Shown here: positions 32,252 to 42,700 of the stretch, in pieces
How positions within the stretch are numbered: the first letter of the stretch is position 1
Layout of the letters: every line of letters starts with the position of its first letter
Assembly (NCBI GenBank): GCA_945829115.1
Contig: CALZTP010000004.1
Span: 1-56,122 of the forward strand
Direction: 5' to 3'
Origin: an uncultured bacterium
Lineage (GTDB): Bacteria > Bacteroidota > Bacteroidia > Bacteroidales > Bacteroidaceae
DNA: 56,122 nucleotides
Translations under genes and position numbers: made by a program
Notes under the pieces: generated by a model
Database searches by the model: none
Seen by the model: the letters and a program-made list of their open reading frames with translations, nothing else
What the model was told of the DNA's origin: nothing

Positions 32252-35200
32252 CTACTGCACCTCGACATATTCAAACTCCACACCCTTTATGGACTTTTTT
32301 GTTCCCGGTTCAAGGAGTTGGAGGTGATAGTTTCCAGCATTTATCTGAGTGCCCGTTGTTGTGCTCACCATCTTGAACTTCTTCGGCTGTGAAGGGAAGA
32401 GGATCTCATTGTCTACCAAGACGATACCCTTTTCATCAATGATGCGGAGCTGCCCCTTCACAGGAGCGCCATTGTTGCGGAAGCGGAAGCGAAGAGCATA
32501 CTCACGAGCAACCCCAGGAGTTATTATGAATGTTGTCTCACTCTTATCCCTGGCACGAAGCCCCTTCTGAGGAGTGTATCTGCTTGCTGGGAATGCCTCC
32601 TCATCAGCAGGAAGCATCTCCTTTGGCAGCCTTTCGACACGATTCTCTCGAATAGCCTTCCAAACACCATTTCTCTTTACCTTCAAGGCAGGAACAGAGT
32701 TCTTTGTCTTTATGGCAATAGCAGAGATAACAGCCTCTCCCGCCTTTGTCTCTGGGAAAGAGATGGATAGTATTCCGTCTGTCACCGTTGCCTTCACAGT
32801 CTGCTTCAAAGCACCAGCATATCCTGCTTCCGCCCAGATATCGAGGTCGTTGATGACAGTCTTTCCGTTTACAGCAACAGAGAAGAGCCTCTGTCCCTCA
32901 TGGTCAGCCTTTATGCCACTACCTATTCCTAACCACGGCTCTGCAAAGTATAGCTCCACCTCATAATCCCCATTAGGAAGAGAGAAGGAATATTCAAGCT
33001 CGTGGCGTCCGAAACGGAATGACTGGAAGAGAGTCCAGTCGCGAGTGCCACGAATAGGAACACTTATCTCGCCCTGTGATGCCTTAGCCCTTTGAATATC
33101 AAGCACATTCTGCACGGTATCTTTATTTGCGAAACGGTCTCCCCAAGACTTTGAGAAAGACATATCGTCACATTGCCAGAGATTTCCGTAGCTATCGGTA
33201 TACTCATCACCACCGCAGTTTAGACGTAGAACGTAATTGTCGGCGGCAGAAGGTTTCAAAAGGTCCCTATTATTGTCGGCAGGAGAAAGGACGACAGCCG
33301 AAGGAGAGTAAAGAGTCTCGAAGCCTGGAGCTTTAGGAAGGCCCTCAAGAAGGATAATATCCTCCGCAACCGCCTTTCCCTCATAATAGCCTACAGCCTT
33401 CAGAACATTGAACTTCACCTCACGGTTCTCCCAAAGCATGTGAGTACCCGGTTTTCTTGCGTTCCGCTTCCTTCCAAGGAATACCGACTCGTCTGCACTG
33501 TTGTACAGCCTTACGCTATCGCAGTTGCTATATACGGATATGTCCGTACGTCTCTTTCCAGACACCTTGAATCTGTCTGTCCATGTGTGGGAATTGATAT
33601 ATACCATAGGGTCTTTTTCTGGAGAGACATAGTTAGAGCGATACATGAAGAACATATCTGCTGGCTGCTCCCAGACGGTTGTGAGACCTTTATAGTTCGT
33701 AGGACCAATCTTGTCAACCATTCTGTAAGCCTCGTCAGGCTGCACACGCCCTGGATTGTCGTGAGTGGTGAAGATCCACTGGAAATGCCCACATATACTG
33801 TCTTTTGCCTGCTCAGCAAGTCGCACCTTTGTTTCCATAAGGTCAGTGGCACGCTCCTCACTGTATGTCTTCTCCGTTCTCAGCACATCAAGAGGCGACT
33901 CACTGTGCAGTCCAATTGTTCTCCATGCGCCATATTCCCCGTTGAGAAGTTGGTCAGGACGCTTCATCTCATTATCGTAGTTAAGAGCAGTACCACCATA
34001 AGTGCCACTCCAGTTCTGGATAACATTCCAATCAGTTCCCTCACCGCCATTGCAGGTGGTGATAAGTCGTCCAGAAGCATCAGGAGCGGAAGAGCAGGTA
34101 GGGTCCATCTCACGGATGATGGCAGAGCACTCCTCAGCAAACGCCTTTGGAAGAGTAGACTCGTTCTGTAAGCCCCAGAGAATCAAGCTCGGAGAGTTTC
34201 TGCGCTCCTTCACCCACTGTCGCATGAGAGTCTTGAAGTTCTCACGGAACTGTGGAGTGTCGTACCAGATATGTGCTGAATACTGACTCCAGAAGAGCAT
34301 TCCCTGACGGTCGAGAATCTCCTGGAAGAGGAGGTTATGTGGCTGGTGTGCCTCTCTGAAAGCGTTGAAACCCGCCTGTGAGATCATCTTCATTCTTGAC
34401 GTTATCTGCTCCGGAGAGAAGGCATGCCCCCCTCCGAGAATATGCTCGTAGTCGCAGGTTCCGTTTATGAACGTCCTTTTCCCGTTAAGGAAGAACCCTG
34501 GTGCTCCCTGTGTTCTCACCCAACGTATGTCACGAATACCGTAAGGAGTCTCCACCTGATCTGTTGTTTTTCCATCTCTCTTTATCATCGACACCACCTT
34601 GTAAAGGTAAGGGTCTTCGAGCGACCATCTGTTCACGTTAGTGATAGGCGATTTCATTGATACGACCCTTGTCTCTCCCGGTTTCAGAGAAACTGTCTCA
34701 GACACTCTGAATGCCCGCTTTCCGCTGGCAAGATTGAAATTGTTCACAATCTCGAAGGAAGCCTCTGTCGAGCCATAGTTTCTCACCTCTGTATTTATAA
34801 AGACGGTATCGCAACTGTTGTTGTTCCAAACATGTACTCCGAAAGGCTCTATGCGCACCTCATCGGTAACAACGAGAGAGACAGGGCGATAGATTCCCAG
34901 TGGCTGACTGCCCTCAGAGAATCCCCATTCCGAAGAGCATCCTCCACATACCCACGGCATGTTTGTGATTAGCTCTGGGTGTTCGCAGAGCACAGAGAGA
35001 GTATTCTCTCCGTTTTTCAGATGTTCAGTGACGTCAAGAGTGTATGTTGTGCGTCCAACAGGTTGACGGTCAAAGGAATGACCGTTAAGAGTAACGGTTG
35101 CAAACGTTCCTACACCTTCAAAGAAGAGGAAGTATCTCTTTCCTGTTTTTTTCTCTACAGAGAAAGAGCGTTCATAGACAGCAGAGCCATGAAGATTACA

Positions 35201-36538
35201 ATGCTTCAGCTGGCGATAGCCGTAGTAGTCGTCCCAGTTGTGAGGGATATTGACATTCAGAGTCTTCTCCCCCCTCACCTCTGTGTTTGCTGAGAGGAGG
35301 CGGGTTGTCCAATTGTCGTTGAGAGAGACAATCTCCCGTTTTCCCTTTTTCTCTGGAAGCGGGAACGAGACAGGTGACTTTCCCATCGGCTTTGATGTAG
35401 CGAGCGCGATGCCCCTTTGTCCTGCATTGTTCACAGCACAGTAGAAATGATAGACCACACCGTTGTGCTTTAAGACATAGCTCTTATGGGCGAACATCTC
35501 ATCGTAGCCCTTTGTAGGGTATACGAGGTCTTTTCCCTCCCATTTCTGCCAGTTCACAAGGTCGCGAGAGACAGCGAAAGTGTTGAAGGCGTTGTACTTA
35601 CGTGAAGGGTTATAGGCAGAGAAATAGAACATCACATAGAGCGGTTCCTTGCCGTTCTTGAGGTTTTTGCCGTTCTTGCCGTTAGTCACTGGTTGAGAAG
35701 AGGAGGTGTTTCCTTCCCAATCGGTGAAGTCAGCAATCTGTGCATCTCCAGTGATGATTCCAGGCACCTCCTGTGCAAAGACCGGATTTCCCTTGTAGCG
35801 CTTCCATTTCTTCATGTCGTTAGAAAGGGCGATGCCGATGCGTTCTGCCTTGTGGTTGTTGGCAGGATTTATTCCACCAGCATTGTAGAACATCACGAAT
35901 CTGGCGCCAAGCGTTTTTCTGCTATCTTCATAAACAAGGCTTTTGTATTGAATGAGCTTCTCCCACCATTGCGCATCCTTGTCGTTGATGTGCATGAGAG
36001 GCTTATCGAGAGCACTCCATTCGTGAGCAACAGTGTTGCTATTCTCTGTCCATGCCTGACCGAGGAAGAGAGGAGCACGGACACCTTCATAACCCGTTCC
36101 TTCTCCTCCGAGGTATGTCATCCAGTAACGGTTCTTGAATTTTGACATCTCGTAACTGCCGTTCCACTTCCAGTCGATGAGGGAGGGGAAGCCGCCACGC
36201 TGGTTCATATCCCATCCGCTGTCTTTATAGTCCAGTAGGCATCCGAGTGTGTTCCAGTGAAGGAGGTCAGCACTCTCTGCTAACCAGGTTGTGTAGCCTC
36301 TTCCGTTGAGACCGTCACTTCCGTTGTAGATAACGTAGGTCATATACCAACGGTCTCCGCTTCGGTAGATCGTTGGGCAGTCAATCTTATGGTTGTTGTC
36401 TGTGGGCGCAACAACCATGCCATACTTATATGGAGACTGCACCTCGTCATAGAGACTCTGCATAACTTCTTCACTCACTGTCTGCGCCTTGGCAAGAACG
36501 GCAGAAAGGAAGAAAGAGAGAAAAATTTTTAGTTTCAT
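32252..36538 (-). CDS. Multidomain glycosidase: GH137-like propeller, GH2, malectin
   Basis: Exported enzyme of 1428 aa. After a signal peptide (to about 19), residues 25-390 form a five-bladed-propeller glycosidase with repeated DxxxW/S-R-D-L-x-W blades. It resembles GH43/GH130/GH137. A GH2 unit follows at 400-1080, with acid/base E793 (LILWGLQNESTLPK) and nucleophile E868 (LNGEYGAWR). A malectin-like domain comes next (about 1090-1290; LRLNCGGDEYTDSYG, GDYEVELYFAEPW), then a C-terminal beta-sandwich. A GH137 plus GH2 fusion is known from Bacteroides thetaiotaomicron BT0996, which removes beta-L-arabinofuranose and beta-glucuronic acid from rhamnogalacturonan-II. The same layout here suggests the same substrate. 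The GH137 label is inferred from architecture and may be wrong. Confidence 0.75.
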   Translation of the reverse strand: MKLKIFLSFFLSAVLAKAQTVSEEVMQSLYDEVQSPYKYGMVVAPTDNNHKIDCPTIYRSGDRWYMTYVIYNGSDGLNGRGYTTWLAESADLLHWNTLGCLLDYKDSGWDMNQRGGFPSLIDWKWNGSYEMSKFKNRYWMTYLGGEGTGYEGVRAPLFLGQAWTENSNTVAHEWSALDKPLMHINDKDAQWWEKLIQYKSLVYEDSRKTLGARFVMFYNAGGINPANNHKAERIGIALSNDMKKWKRYKGNPVFAQEVPGIITGDAQIADFTDWEGNTSSSQPVTNGKNGKNLKNGKEPLYVMFYFSAYNPSRKYNAFNTFAVSRDLVNWQKWEGKDLVYPTKGYDEMFAHKSYVLKHNGVVYHFYCAVNNAGQRGIALATSKPMGKSPVSFPLPEKKGKREIVSLNDNWTTRLLSANTEVRGEKTLNVNIPHNWDDYYGYRQLKHCNLHGSAVYERSFSVEKKTGKRYFLFFEGVGTFATVTLNGHSFDRQPVGRTTYTLDVTEHLKNGENTLSVLCEHPELITNMPWVCGGCSSEWGFSEGSQPLGIYRPVSLVVTDEVRIEPFGVHVWNNNSCDTVFINTEVRNYGSTEASFEIVNNFNLASGKRAFRVSETVSLKPGETRVVSMKSPITNVNRWSLEDPYLYKVVSMIKRDGKTTDQVETPYGIRDIRWVRTQGAPGFFLNGKRTFINGTCDYEHILGGGHAFSPEQITSRMKMISQAGFNAFREAHQPHNLLFQEILDRQGMLFWSQYSAHIWYDTPQFRENFKTLMRQWVKERRNSPSLILWGLQNESTLPKAFAEECSAIIREMDPTCSSAPDASGRLITTCNGGEGTDWNVIQNWSGTYGGTALNYDNEMKRPDQLLNGEYGAWRTIGLHSESPLDVLRTEKTYSEERATDLMETKVRLAEQAKDSICGHFQWIFTTHDNPGRVQPDEAYRMVDKIGPTNYKGLTTVWEQPADMFFMYRSNYVSPEKDPMVYINSHTWTDRFKVSGKRRTDISVYSNCDSVRLYNSADESVFLGRKRNARKPGTHMLWENREVKFNVLKAVGYYEGKAVAEDIILLEGLPKAPGFETLYSPSAVVLSPADNNRDLLKPSAADNYVLRLNCGGDEYTDSYGNLWQCDDMSFSKSWGDRFANKDTVQNVLDIQRAKASQGEISVPIRGTRDWTLFQSFRFGRHELEYSFSLPNGDYEVELYFAEPWLGIGSGIKADHEGQRLFSVAVNGKTVINDLDIWAEAGYAGALKQTVKATVTDGILSISFPETKAGEAVISAIAIKTKNSVPALKVKRNGVWKAIRENRVERLPKEMLPADEEAFPASRYTPQKGLRARDKSETTFIITPGVAREYALRFRFRNNGAPVKGQLRIIDEKGIVLVDNEILFPSQPKKFKMVSTTTGTQINAGNYHLQLLEPGTKKSIKGVEFEYVEVQ

Positions 36539-36860
36539 CTTGTTTTGGGAGAATGGGGGTGATTGAGGTTAGAGATGAGGATTAAAGGCGTTGTAACGCC
36601 GAGGAACAAAAAGGCACCAAGGGTTCAAAGGCTAAAAGCCGAAGACTGAAGGTGAGAGCCAAAAGCCGAAGACTGAAGGTGAGAGCCAAAACCCAAAGGC
36701 TGAAAGCCAGGGAAGCCAAAAGCCGAAGGCTGAAAGCCAGAGAGCCAAAAGCCTAAAAGCTTGAAAATCAGGGAAGCCAAAAGCCGAAGCCTGAAAGCCA
36801 GAGAGCCAAAAGCCGAAGGCTGAGAGCCAAAAGCTGGGAAAGGCAGGGGAAAGACTGGGA
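36539..36860 (-). repeat. Intergenic degenerate repeats inside the glycosidase operon
   Basis: This 322-bp spacer between two operon genes is filled, from about 36630 to 36836, by some ten degenerate copies of AAAAGCCGAAGGCTGAAAGC-type units of 25-36 bp. Two copies (GAGCCAAAAGCCGAAGACTG) are exact. AGCC-GAA-GGCT makes each unit a small hairpin. No gene is seen. Neighbouring gene gaps in the operon are only 70-72 bp, so this expansion is unusual. Confidence 0.8.
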
Positions 36861-39641
36861 TTAATAGAAGAGCCAGTCTATTGAGCTGTCGGCACCAGAA
36901 AGGGCAGCATCACGTGGAGTGATGGCATCTGTTGTTGCTCCAAGGATTAGTAGGAAGCCCTTTGGTAGGTGGAGCTCATGAGTTCCCGCCTTGAGGTTGT
37001 AAGGATGAATGTTCACCTGCGGCATTCCCTTTATTCGGATGGCAGAGATATAGCAAGGGTCCTGCTGCCCGTATTCAGAGGCAGAGGCGTCTATCTCAAG
37101 TCGAGGAGCCTTTGCGTATTTTGTTTGATCGTCACGGAAGAAACCAACAAGGATTGTTACCGGCTTCTCTGCTGTGAACTTAATCACAGTTCCGTTGTTT
37201 CTCTGTTCCTTAGAAGCCACCACGAATGCCTGCATGCCCTCCACCTCTGTGGCGAGATCTGTTACGAGTGAGTCAAGGTCAGAGAACAGCTTTGCACCCT
37301 TCTGCACTGTAACCGTCTGAGCAGCAGTGCCGTTTATGGTTACGTTCTGTAGTGCGAAAGGAGAGAGAGGAGAGAGAACACGCGCCTCCTCATTGTAAGT
37401 TCCTGCTGCCTTTGCCTTTAGCATTGCGATGTTCTTCTTGAGATTAGCAAGCTCCTTCTCGTATTCTGGAAGGAGTTCACACCAATGCTTCATCTTCCCA
37501 TCGTTTCCACCGATAGGAATGCGACGCATGGAAGTCTGCATGCTGTTTGCATAACGGTATGTAGGAGCAGTGAGAGCCGTGAGAGTGCGATAGTGTGCAA
37601 GACCCTTTTCAAGAAGAGGAACAGCCTTGTCGAGTTCACCGATATCGTTTGTGTACTTATAGTTCAGCACATGCTCACAGGCACGCACTTTCAGTCCGAA
37701 GGCATAAGCAAACTCTCGATAGCAATGGATATCGTTTCTCAGTCGTGCAAACTCATCGATATTCTTCCCAACACCATCAAAAGCCTCATCAATGGCAGCA
37801 ACAGCATTATCTCCATGTGCGAGCACCTCGTTGACAATCTGCAGAGGTAGCTCACCAACATGCTCCTTAGTAGCCGCTGCCTTTACGTTCACGTTATCAG
37901 GGAAGATAGAGTTTATAGGAAGCGGCTGTCCATGCTCCTTAGCAACATATTCCACAAGCTTCTCTCCATCAGGACCACAGCTCTCGTAGAATCCCGGGTA
38001 GATGGTATATTTATAAGGATTCACCAATTGTGAGCAGAACATTCCGAGAAGTAGCGTCTGACGGTTTCCCTCTGTTATTCCGAATCGACGAAGAAGCTTC
38101 GGAGCAATTTCCCCACTCTCTTCGAGTGCCTCCCTAATTTTTGCTGCTTTCTCAGCCGAAGTGCCATACTTCACAGCAAGCGTATCGTCCCAATATGCTT
38201 TCTCAGCATTTCTTTCTCGCTGGCAGTTCCAAGCATATCGTCCCCATGCAGAATACCACATCCAGTCACGGTCAAGCTGCTTTAGACGGTTCACGCCCTT
38301 TCCACCAATGCTGTCAGCAGTGTAAGGATAATCCCAGTAAGACGCCTGCGGATAGAGGTGCAAAGCATTAGCATTGTGTGCACTATGCATTGCCTTCACT
38401 GTTTTCTGTATAAAATCAGGAGACGACCATCTGAACGGTTCAAGATTAGCAAGGATATGCACATTAGAAATATGTGTAGATCCCAAAGCCGCCAGAGCAC
38501 GGTGTGTCTGTCCCCACGGTCCTTGCGGAGTATATGTTGTGAGCGATTCACCGTTATACTTATTCATTGTATAAAGGTTCTTATAAAGAGGAAGAGAAGC
38601 CTTCATAACCGCCTCACAATCAGTATCGTGAGCACGAAGGAGCACAGGTGGTTCGTCTATTCTTCCGAGTGTTTTCAAGCCATCTTTCACAGCAGGTAGA
38701 ATAGTCTGTGTCATCCACTGCACATCATCATCGTAAGTCGCCATCGCCTCACCGAGACAAACGAGCAAGCCAACATTTGGATAGTTCTCTATGAACGCCT
38801 TTATTGACTTATAGGTATAATCGTGCAGGAGCGGAGTGATTGGACGGTTACGATCCTGAGTCTTTATGCCATAATGCTCAGCGAAAGGTTTTGATACAAG
38901 GATGTTATAGAACATCTGAATCACGAAGATGCCACGGCGGTCAGCCTCCCGAGTAAGGAAAGCGAACACCTCCTTGTTCTTCTCGAACGTAGCATCGTCC
39001 ACCTCCACAGCAAATGGATAATCCTTCAGTTTCACTAAAGAAGCGAAAGGATGCCCATTCCAAAGGTAAACGGAGTTCATTCTGTTCTCTACGAGCATGT
39101 CGAGATATTCAATCCATTGCTTCTTGTCGTAGAACCAAGGGAAGAGCTCCGGAGTATAAGGATATTCATACACCTGACGACCAGGAAGCAGGAATGGCTT
39201 CTGAACACCGATACATCCTCCACGAAGCACCATCTCCGGTGCGTCTGTTGTCTTCTGTGGCAGTTTCTTTATTCCGTATCGCTTTATCTGCTCAGAGAGT
39301 TCATTACAACCGTATATACATCCCGTGCCATCGTTCCCCACTACAGAGATTATGGCAGAAGTACCGTTCTTTGAAGTTTTGTTTTCAGCCGAGATGGTGA
39401 ATCCCTCCTTCTTTCCCACTAACTTCTTTGCTGCAGATAGCGTTACGAAATGGTCGGCCTTCGCATCTTTCTTAGGAGACACGACAACGTCAAAGCCCTG
39501 TTTCTCAAGGTGTTTCTGCAGGTATTCAGCAGCATACCCTACTCTATTGCTTGCCTTCTTTGGCAGTATGATATTCACTTTATCGGCAAAAGCCGTTGCC
39601 GATGCCATAGTTAGAATGATTGTGAAAAGGATATTTTTCAT
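36861..39641 (-). CDS. Uronidase-type glycoside hydrolase (GH138-like)
   Basis: Exported enzyme of 926 aa with signal peptide MKNILFTIILTMASATAFA. Residues 20-140 form the alpha/beta zincin-like domain seen before GH20, GH67 and GH115 barrels (VNIILPKKASNRVGYAAEYLQKHLEK, IYGCNELSEQIKRYGI). A TIM barrel follows (about 170-500: MLVENRMNSVYLWNGHPFASLV, VGLLVCLGEAMATYDDDVQW, NLYTMNKYNGESLTTYTPQGPWGQTHRAL). A helical region and a C-terminal beta domain close the protein. Length and layout fit proteins labelled alpha-glucuronidase or alpha-D-galacturonidase; GH138, the alpha-galacturonidase of rhamnogalacturonan-II loci, is the best guess. I did not see the GH67 or GH115 catalytic signatures. Exo-action on a terminal alpha-linked uronic acid is the inferred role. 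Confidence 0.7.
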   Translation of the reverse strand: MKNILFTIILTMASATAFADKVNIILPKKASNRVGYAAEYLQKHLEKQGFDVVVSPKKDAKADHFVTLSAAKKLVGKKEGFTISAENKTSKNGTSAIISVVGNDGTGCIYGCNELSEQIKRYGIKKLPQKTTDAPEMVLRGGCIGVQKPFLLPGRQVYEYPYTPELFPWFYDKKQWIEYLDMLVENRMNSVYLWNGHPFASLVKLKDYPFAVEVDDATFEKNKEVFAFLTREADRRGIFVIQMFYNILVSKPFAEHYGIKTQDRNRPITPLLHDYTYKSIKAFIENYPNVGLLVCLGEAMATYDDDVQWMTQTILPAVKDGLKTLGRIDEPPVLLRAHDTDCEAVMKASLPLYKNLYTMNKYNGESLTTYTPQGPWGQTHRALAALGSTHISNVHILANLEPFRWSSPDFIQKTVKAMHSAHNANALHLYPQASYWDYPYTADSIGGKGVNRLKQLDRDWMWYSAWGRYAWNCQRERNAEKAYWDDTLAVKYGTSAEKAAKIREALEESGEIAPKLLRRFGITEGNRQTLLLGMFCSQLVNPYKYTIYPGFYESCGPDGEKLVEYVAKEHGQPLPINSIFPDNVNVKAAATKEHVGELPLQIVNEVLAHGDNAVAAIDEAFDGVGKNIDEFARLRNDIHCYREFAYAFGLKVRACEHVLNYKYTNDIGELDKAVPLLEKGLAHYRTLTALTAPTYRYANSMQTSMRRIPIGGNDGKMKHWCELLPEYEKELANLKKNIAMLKAKAAGTYNEEARVLSPLSPFALQNVTINGTAAQTVTVQKGAKLFSDLDSLVTDLATEVEGMQAFVVASKEQRNNGTVIKFTAEKPVTILVGFFRDDQTKYAKAPRLEIDASASEYGQQDPCYISAIRIKGMPQVNIHPYNLKAGTHELHLPKGFLLILGATTDAITPRDAALSGADSSIDWLFY

Positions 39642-39712
39642 TGTATGAAGATTTACGAAGTATGCTGTGCACGGAAATTCTCACCATGCACAGCCACTTA
39701 AAGATTTATGTC

Positions 39713-42700
39713 TTAAAATTTCACCTGTTTGTAAGCGATACGCTGGCGTCTCCAGGTATAGATACAATGTAAGGTGTTGTCTTTTCCAAGAATTATGGAA
39801 GGGTATGAATACTGTCCGATAGGACTATCCTCAAGGGTAAGGAAATGCTTCCATGTTATTCCATCTTCCGAGATTGCGAGAGAGCACGGAGTTCTTGCAT
39901 CCTTCTTTTTTCCCGGAACAGTATAGACATTATTGTATATAAGCACGAAGCGACCATCGTTAAGAGTGACAGCATCTGTACCCGACTGATTCTGAGGCAC
40001 ATCGAGCAGAGTTACAGGAGTCCATGTATCGCCATTGTCGCTACTGAATGTAGATGCGAGACGAGAGTTTCTTGTTCTCCCCACGAGTTGCAGTCTACCA
40101 TCAGCATGTCTCAATATTGAAGGCTGAATACAGTCAACGGGTCGCATCTTCGCACTGTCACGAAGAATAATCTCTGGCATCTTTCCATCCTTAGGCAATA
40201 CAGGCACCATATCCTGACTGAGGACAGCCATCTCACGAGGTATGTCCACCCACTTCCATTCCTTTGTCTTTAAGTCAAGAATCTCCACATGGAACTTCCA
40301 ACCTCCCTTGCCCTCTGTTGAAGTAGGACAGATGAGTCTTCCATTTATTATCTCCGGTTTGTTCTTCACCGGTCCTAGGAAATCTTTTGGTAGATGAGTC
40401 TTCTCGCTCCAAGTCTTTCCGCCATCCTTAGACTTTGTCACCCATCCTGTCCAGTTTGCCACATTAAGACCGATTTTGAAGAACAGCCAGATTTCTCCAT
40501 TAGGCATCTCGAAAAGCACCGGATTCCAGCACGCCTTTCGGTAGTAGCCATCGAGAGCCTTGTTGTCTGCCGCTCCCGGACTCTTTGCCTGTGCCCAAGA
40601 GATCTTCATATTCTTCACTGGTCCTACATGTGCCTTTGCACAGGTGGTGTCGACACCTGCGAAGAGAGCGTCCTCAGAGCCAAGCTTAAAGACACCATCA
40701 GCAGCAAGCACTGGCTTCGACCATTTGTCGCTACCCTTCTTCTTTATCTGTGTCCAGATGCAGACGTCAGGGTTCCGCTCTTTTGTTCCTCCGAAATAAG
40801 TTGCGAGGAGGTCACCATTTTTCAGTTCTACGATGGAAGATGCATGAGTTTCAGGGAATTGCGACTGGTCGTACACAAACTCATCGTTAATGATGCGAGT
40901 GTCACGAGGAGTTATTTCACACTTCACAGTATGCGTTCCCGAACCGATGTTCTTCACCGTACCGTCTGGGAGCACGAGTTCTGCAGAGGTGTTTGCCGGA
41001 AGAGTTACTGTCCATTCGAGGTTCTCAAGGGTTTTCTTCCAGTGCGACTCTATCCTTCCATATGGAGACTCGTATGTTGCATCAACATTATCCAGTTCCT
41101 GAATACTAAACTCAGGTGCCATGCGTAACTTCTTGAAAGCCACGGAACCCGGAGCGTTCTTTATGCCCGCAAGGTTTTCGTAGTACCATACGAGAAGGTC
41201 GCCAAGTAGCATGACATGGTTTCCGGAATTCATGCGAGGGTTTGCCTTATCACCATTCCAGAGTTCCCAGATGGTTGTTGCTCCCTGCTCAACCATATAT
41301 CCCCATGACGGATAAGTCTTCTGCGATGCTATTCTGAATGCGAGGTCGGCACGCCCAATCTCAGATAGTGTTCTCATAAGCCATGAGATACCGATCACGC
41401 CACAAGAGACATGGTCGCCATTCTTCACAACGATATTGGCAATAAGGTTTTTCTCCACCTCTTCCTTGCAATCGTTTGGAACGATTCCGAGTGCTAACGG
41501 TAGTAGATTGCTTGTTGCGGAGTTGTTTCCGTAGAACACGCTGTCTGGGTAGTGCATATGTCCTGGCTGCTGTGATGTTCCTCGTTTCACGGTTAGGAAT
41601 GTTTTGTTGAATGCCATTGTCATTTCCTTCTCCAGTGAAGCATAGTAATCTTTGTCTGCCGTGAGATTCTGCATCTCTGCGAACATCTGCATAAGTCGTA
41701 GGTTTCTGATGGTGTAGGCAGTAGAGATCAGTTTTCCGTCTGTCTTTCTTGCCGGATCTTGAGAGTGTATCATCTTCAGATCCTCTGGCGGAACACACCA
41801 GTCGCCATAAGTATCTTTCGTGATGATATAGTCTTCCATATACTCTGTGAGCACATGGTTCATCCATTTCTTCATGTAAGGGTAAGAGGAAATGATTGGC
41901 TGCTTATTTCCGTAATGCTTGTAGAGCATCTCACAGATGAACGGCAGGGCGGAAGGCCAGGTGACGTCATCGTTGTAATAGTTCCAGAAGGCGGGAGCCA
42001 CATCAGAGAACACGCCGTCGGTGCGCTGTGTCTCATAGATATCTCTCATCCATTTTGAATATAGTCGCTCATTTCCAAAGAGATACGCCTCTCCAGAGGC
42101 TCCCACTGTTCTATCTCCCAGCCATGGCTGTCGCTCGTTTCTCTGCGGACAGTCAACTGGCATTCCCTTATAGTTTGAGAGAATGCCCCAATATGCGTTT
42201 TTATAAACGGCATTGAGCACGGCATTGCTCGTTGTGATGCTTCCCGTGATATCCATAGCATCTGAAACCACCTGCGCTTCATAGTCGTTGATGGTGGCAT
42301 ACTCATTTCCGGTTATCATGGCATATCGGAAGCCGTGAGTGACAAAGGTAGGATGCCAAGGGCGCCCTGCCTCTTTACCGTTGCAGACATAGATATCTTC
42401 TGAGAGAGCGTCACGGAAGTTAGCAAGGTAAAGGGTGCCGTCAGGATTCAGCTTCTCCGCAAACTTTATGCGGATGGTGTCACCAGCATTTCCCCTTACG
42501 TTCATCTGTATCCATCCCGCCATATTCTGTCCGAAGTCGAGAATCATTCTTCCGTTTCCGATGTTGTTCATAGACACTGGCTTGAGAGTGGAGAGCACAC
42601 GCATGTTTGGAGCAGGCTGACCAATCAGCTCTGCCATAGGTATTGCAGAGCGTTCTGCCTTCATCCATTTAGAGTCATCGTAACCCACAGATGCCCATCC

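Noticed and set aside
36630..36836. CRISPR or a coding repeat protein
   Set aside because: The units are degenerate with no separate spacers, no frame stays open with a start codon, and the region is a spacer inside an operon.
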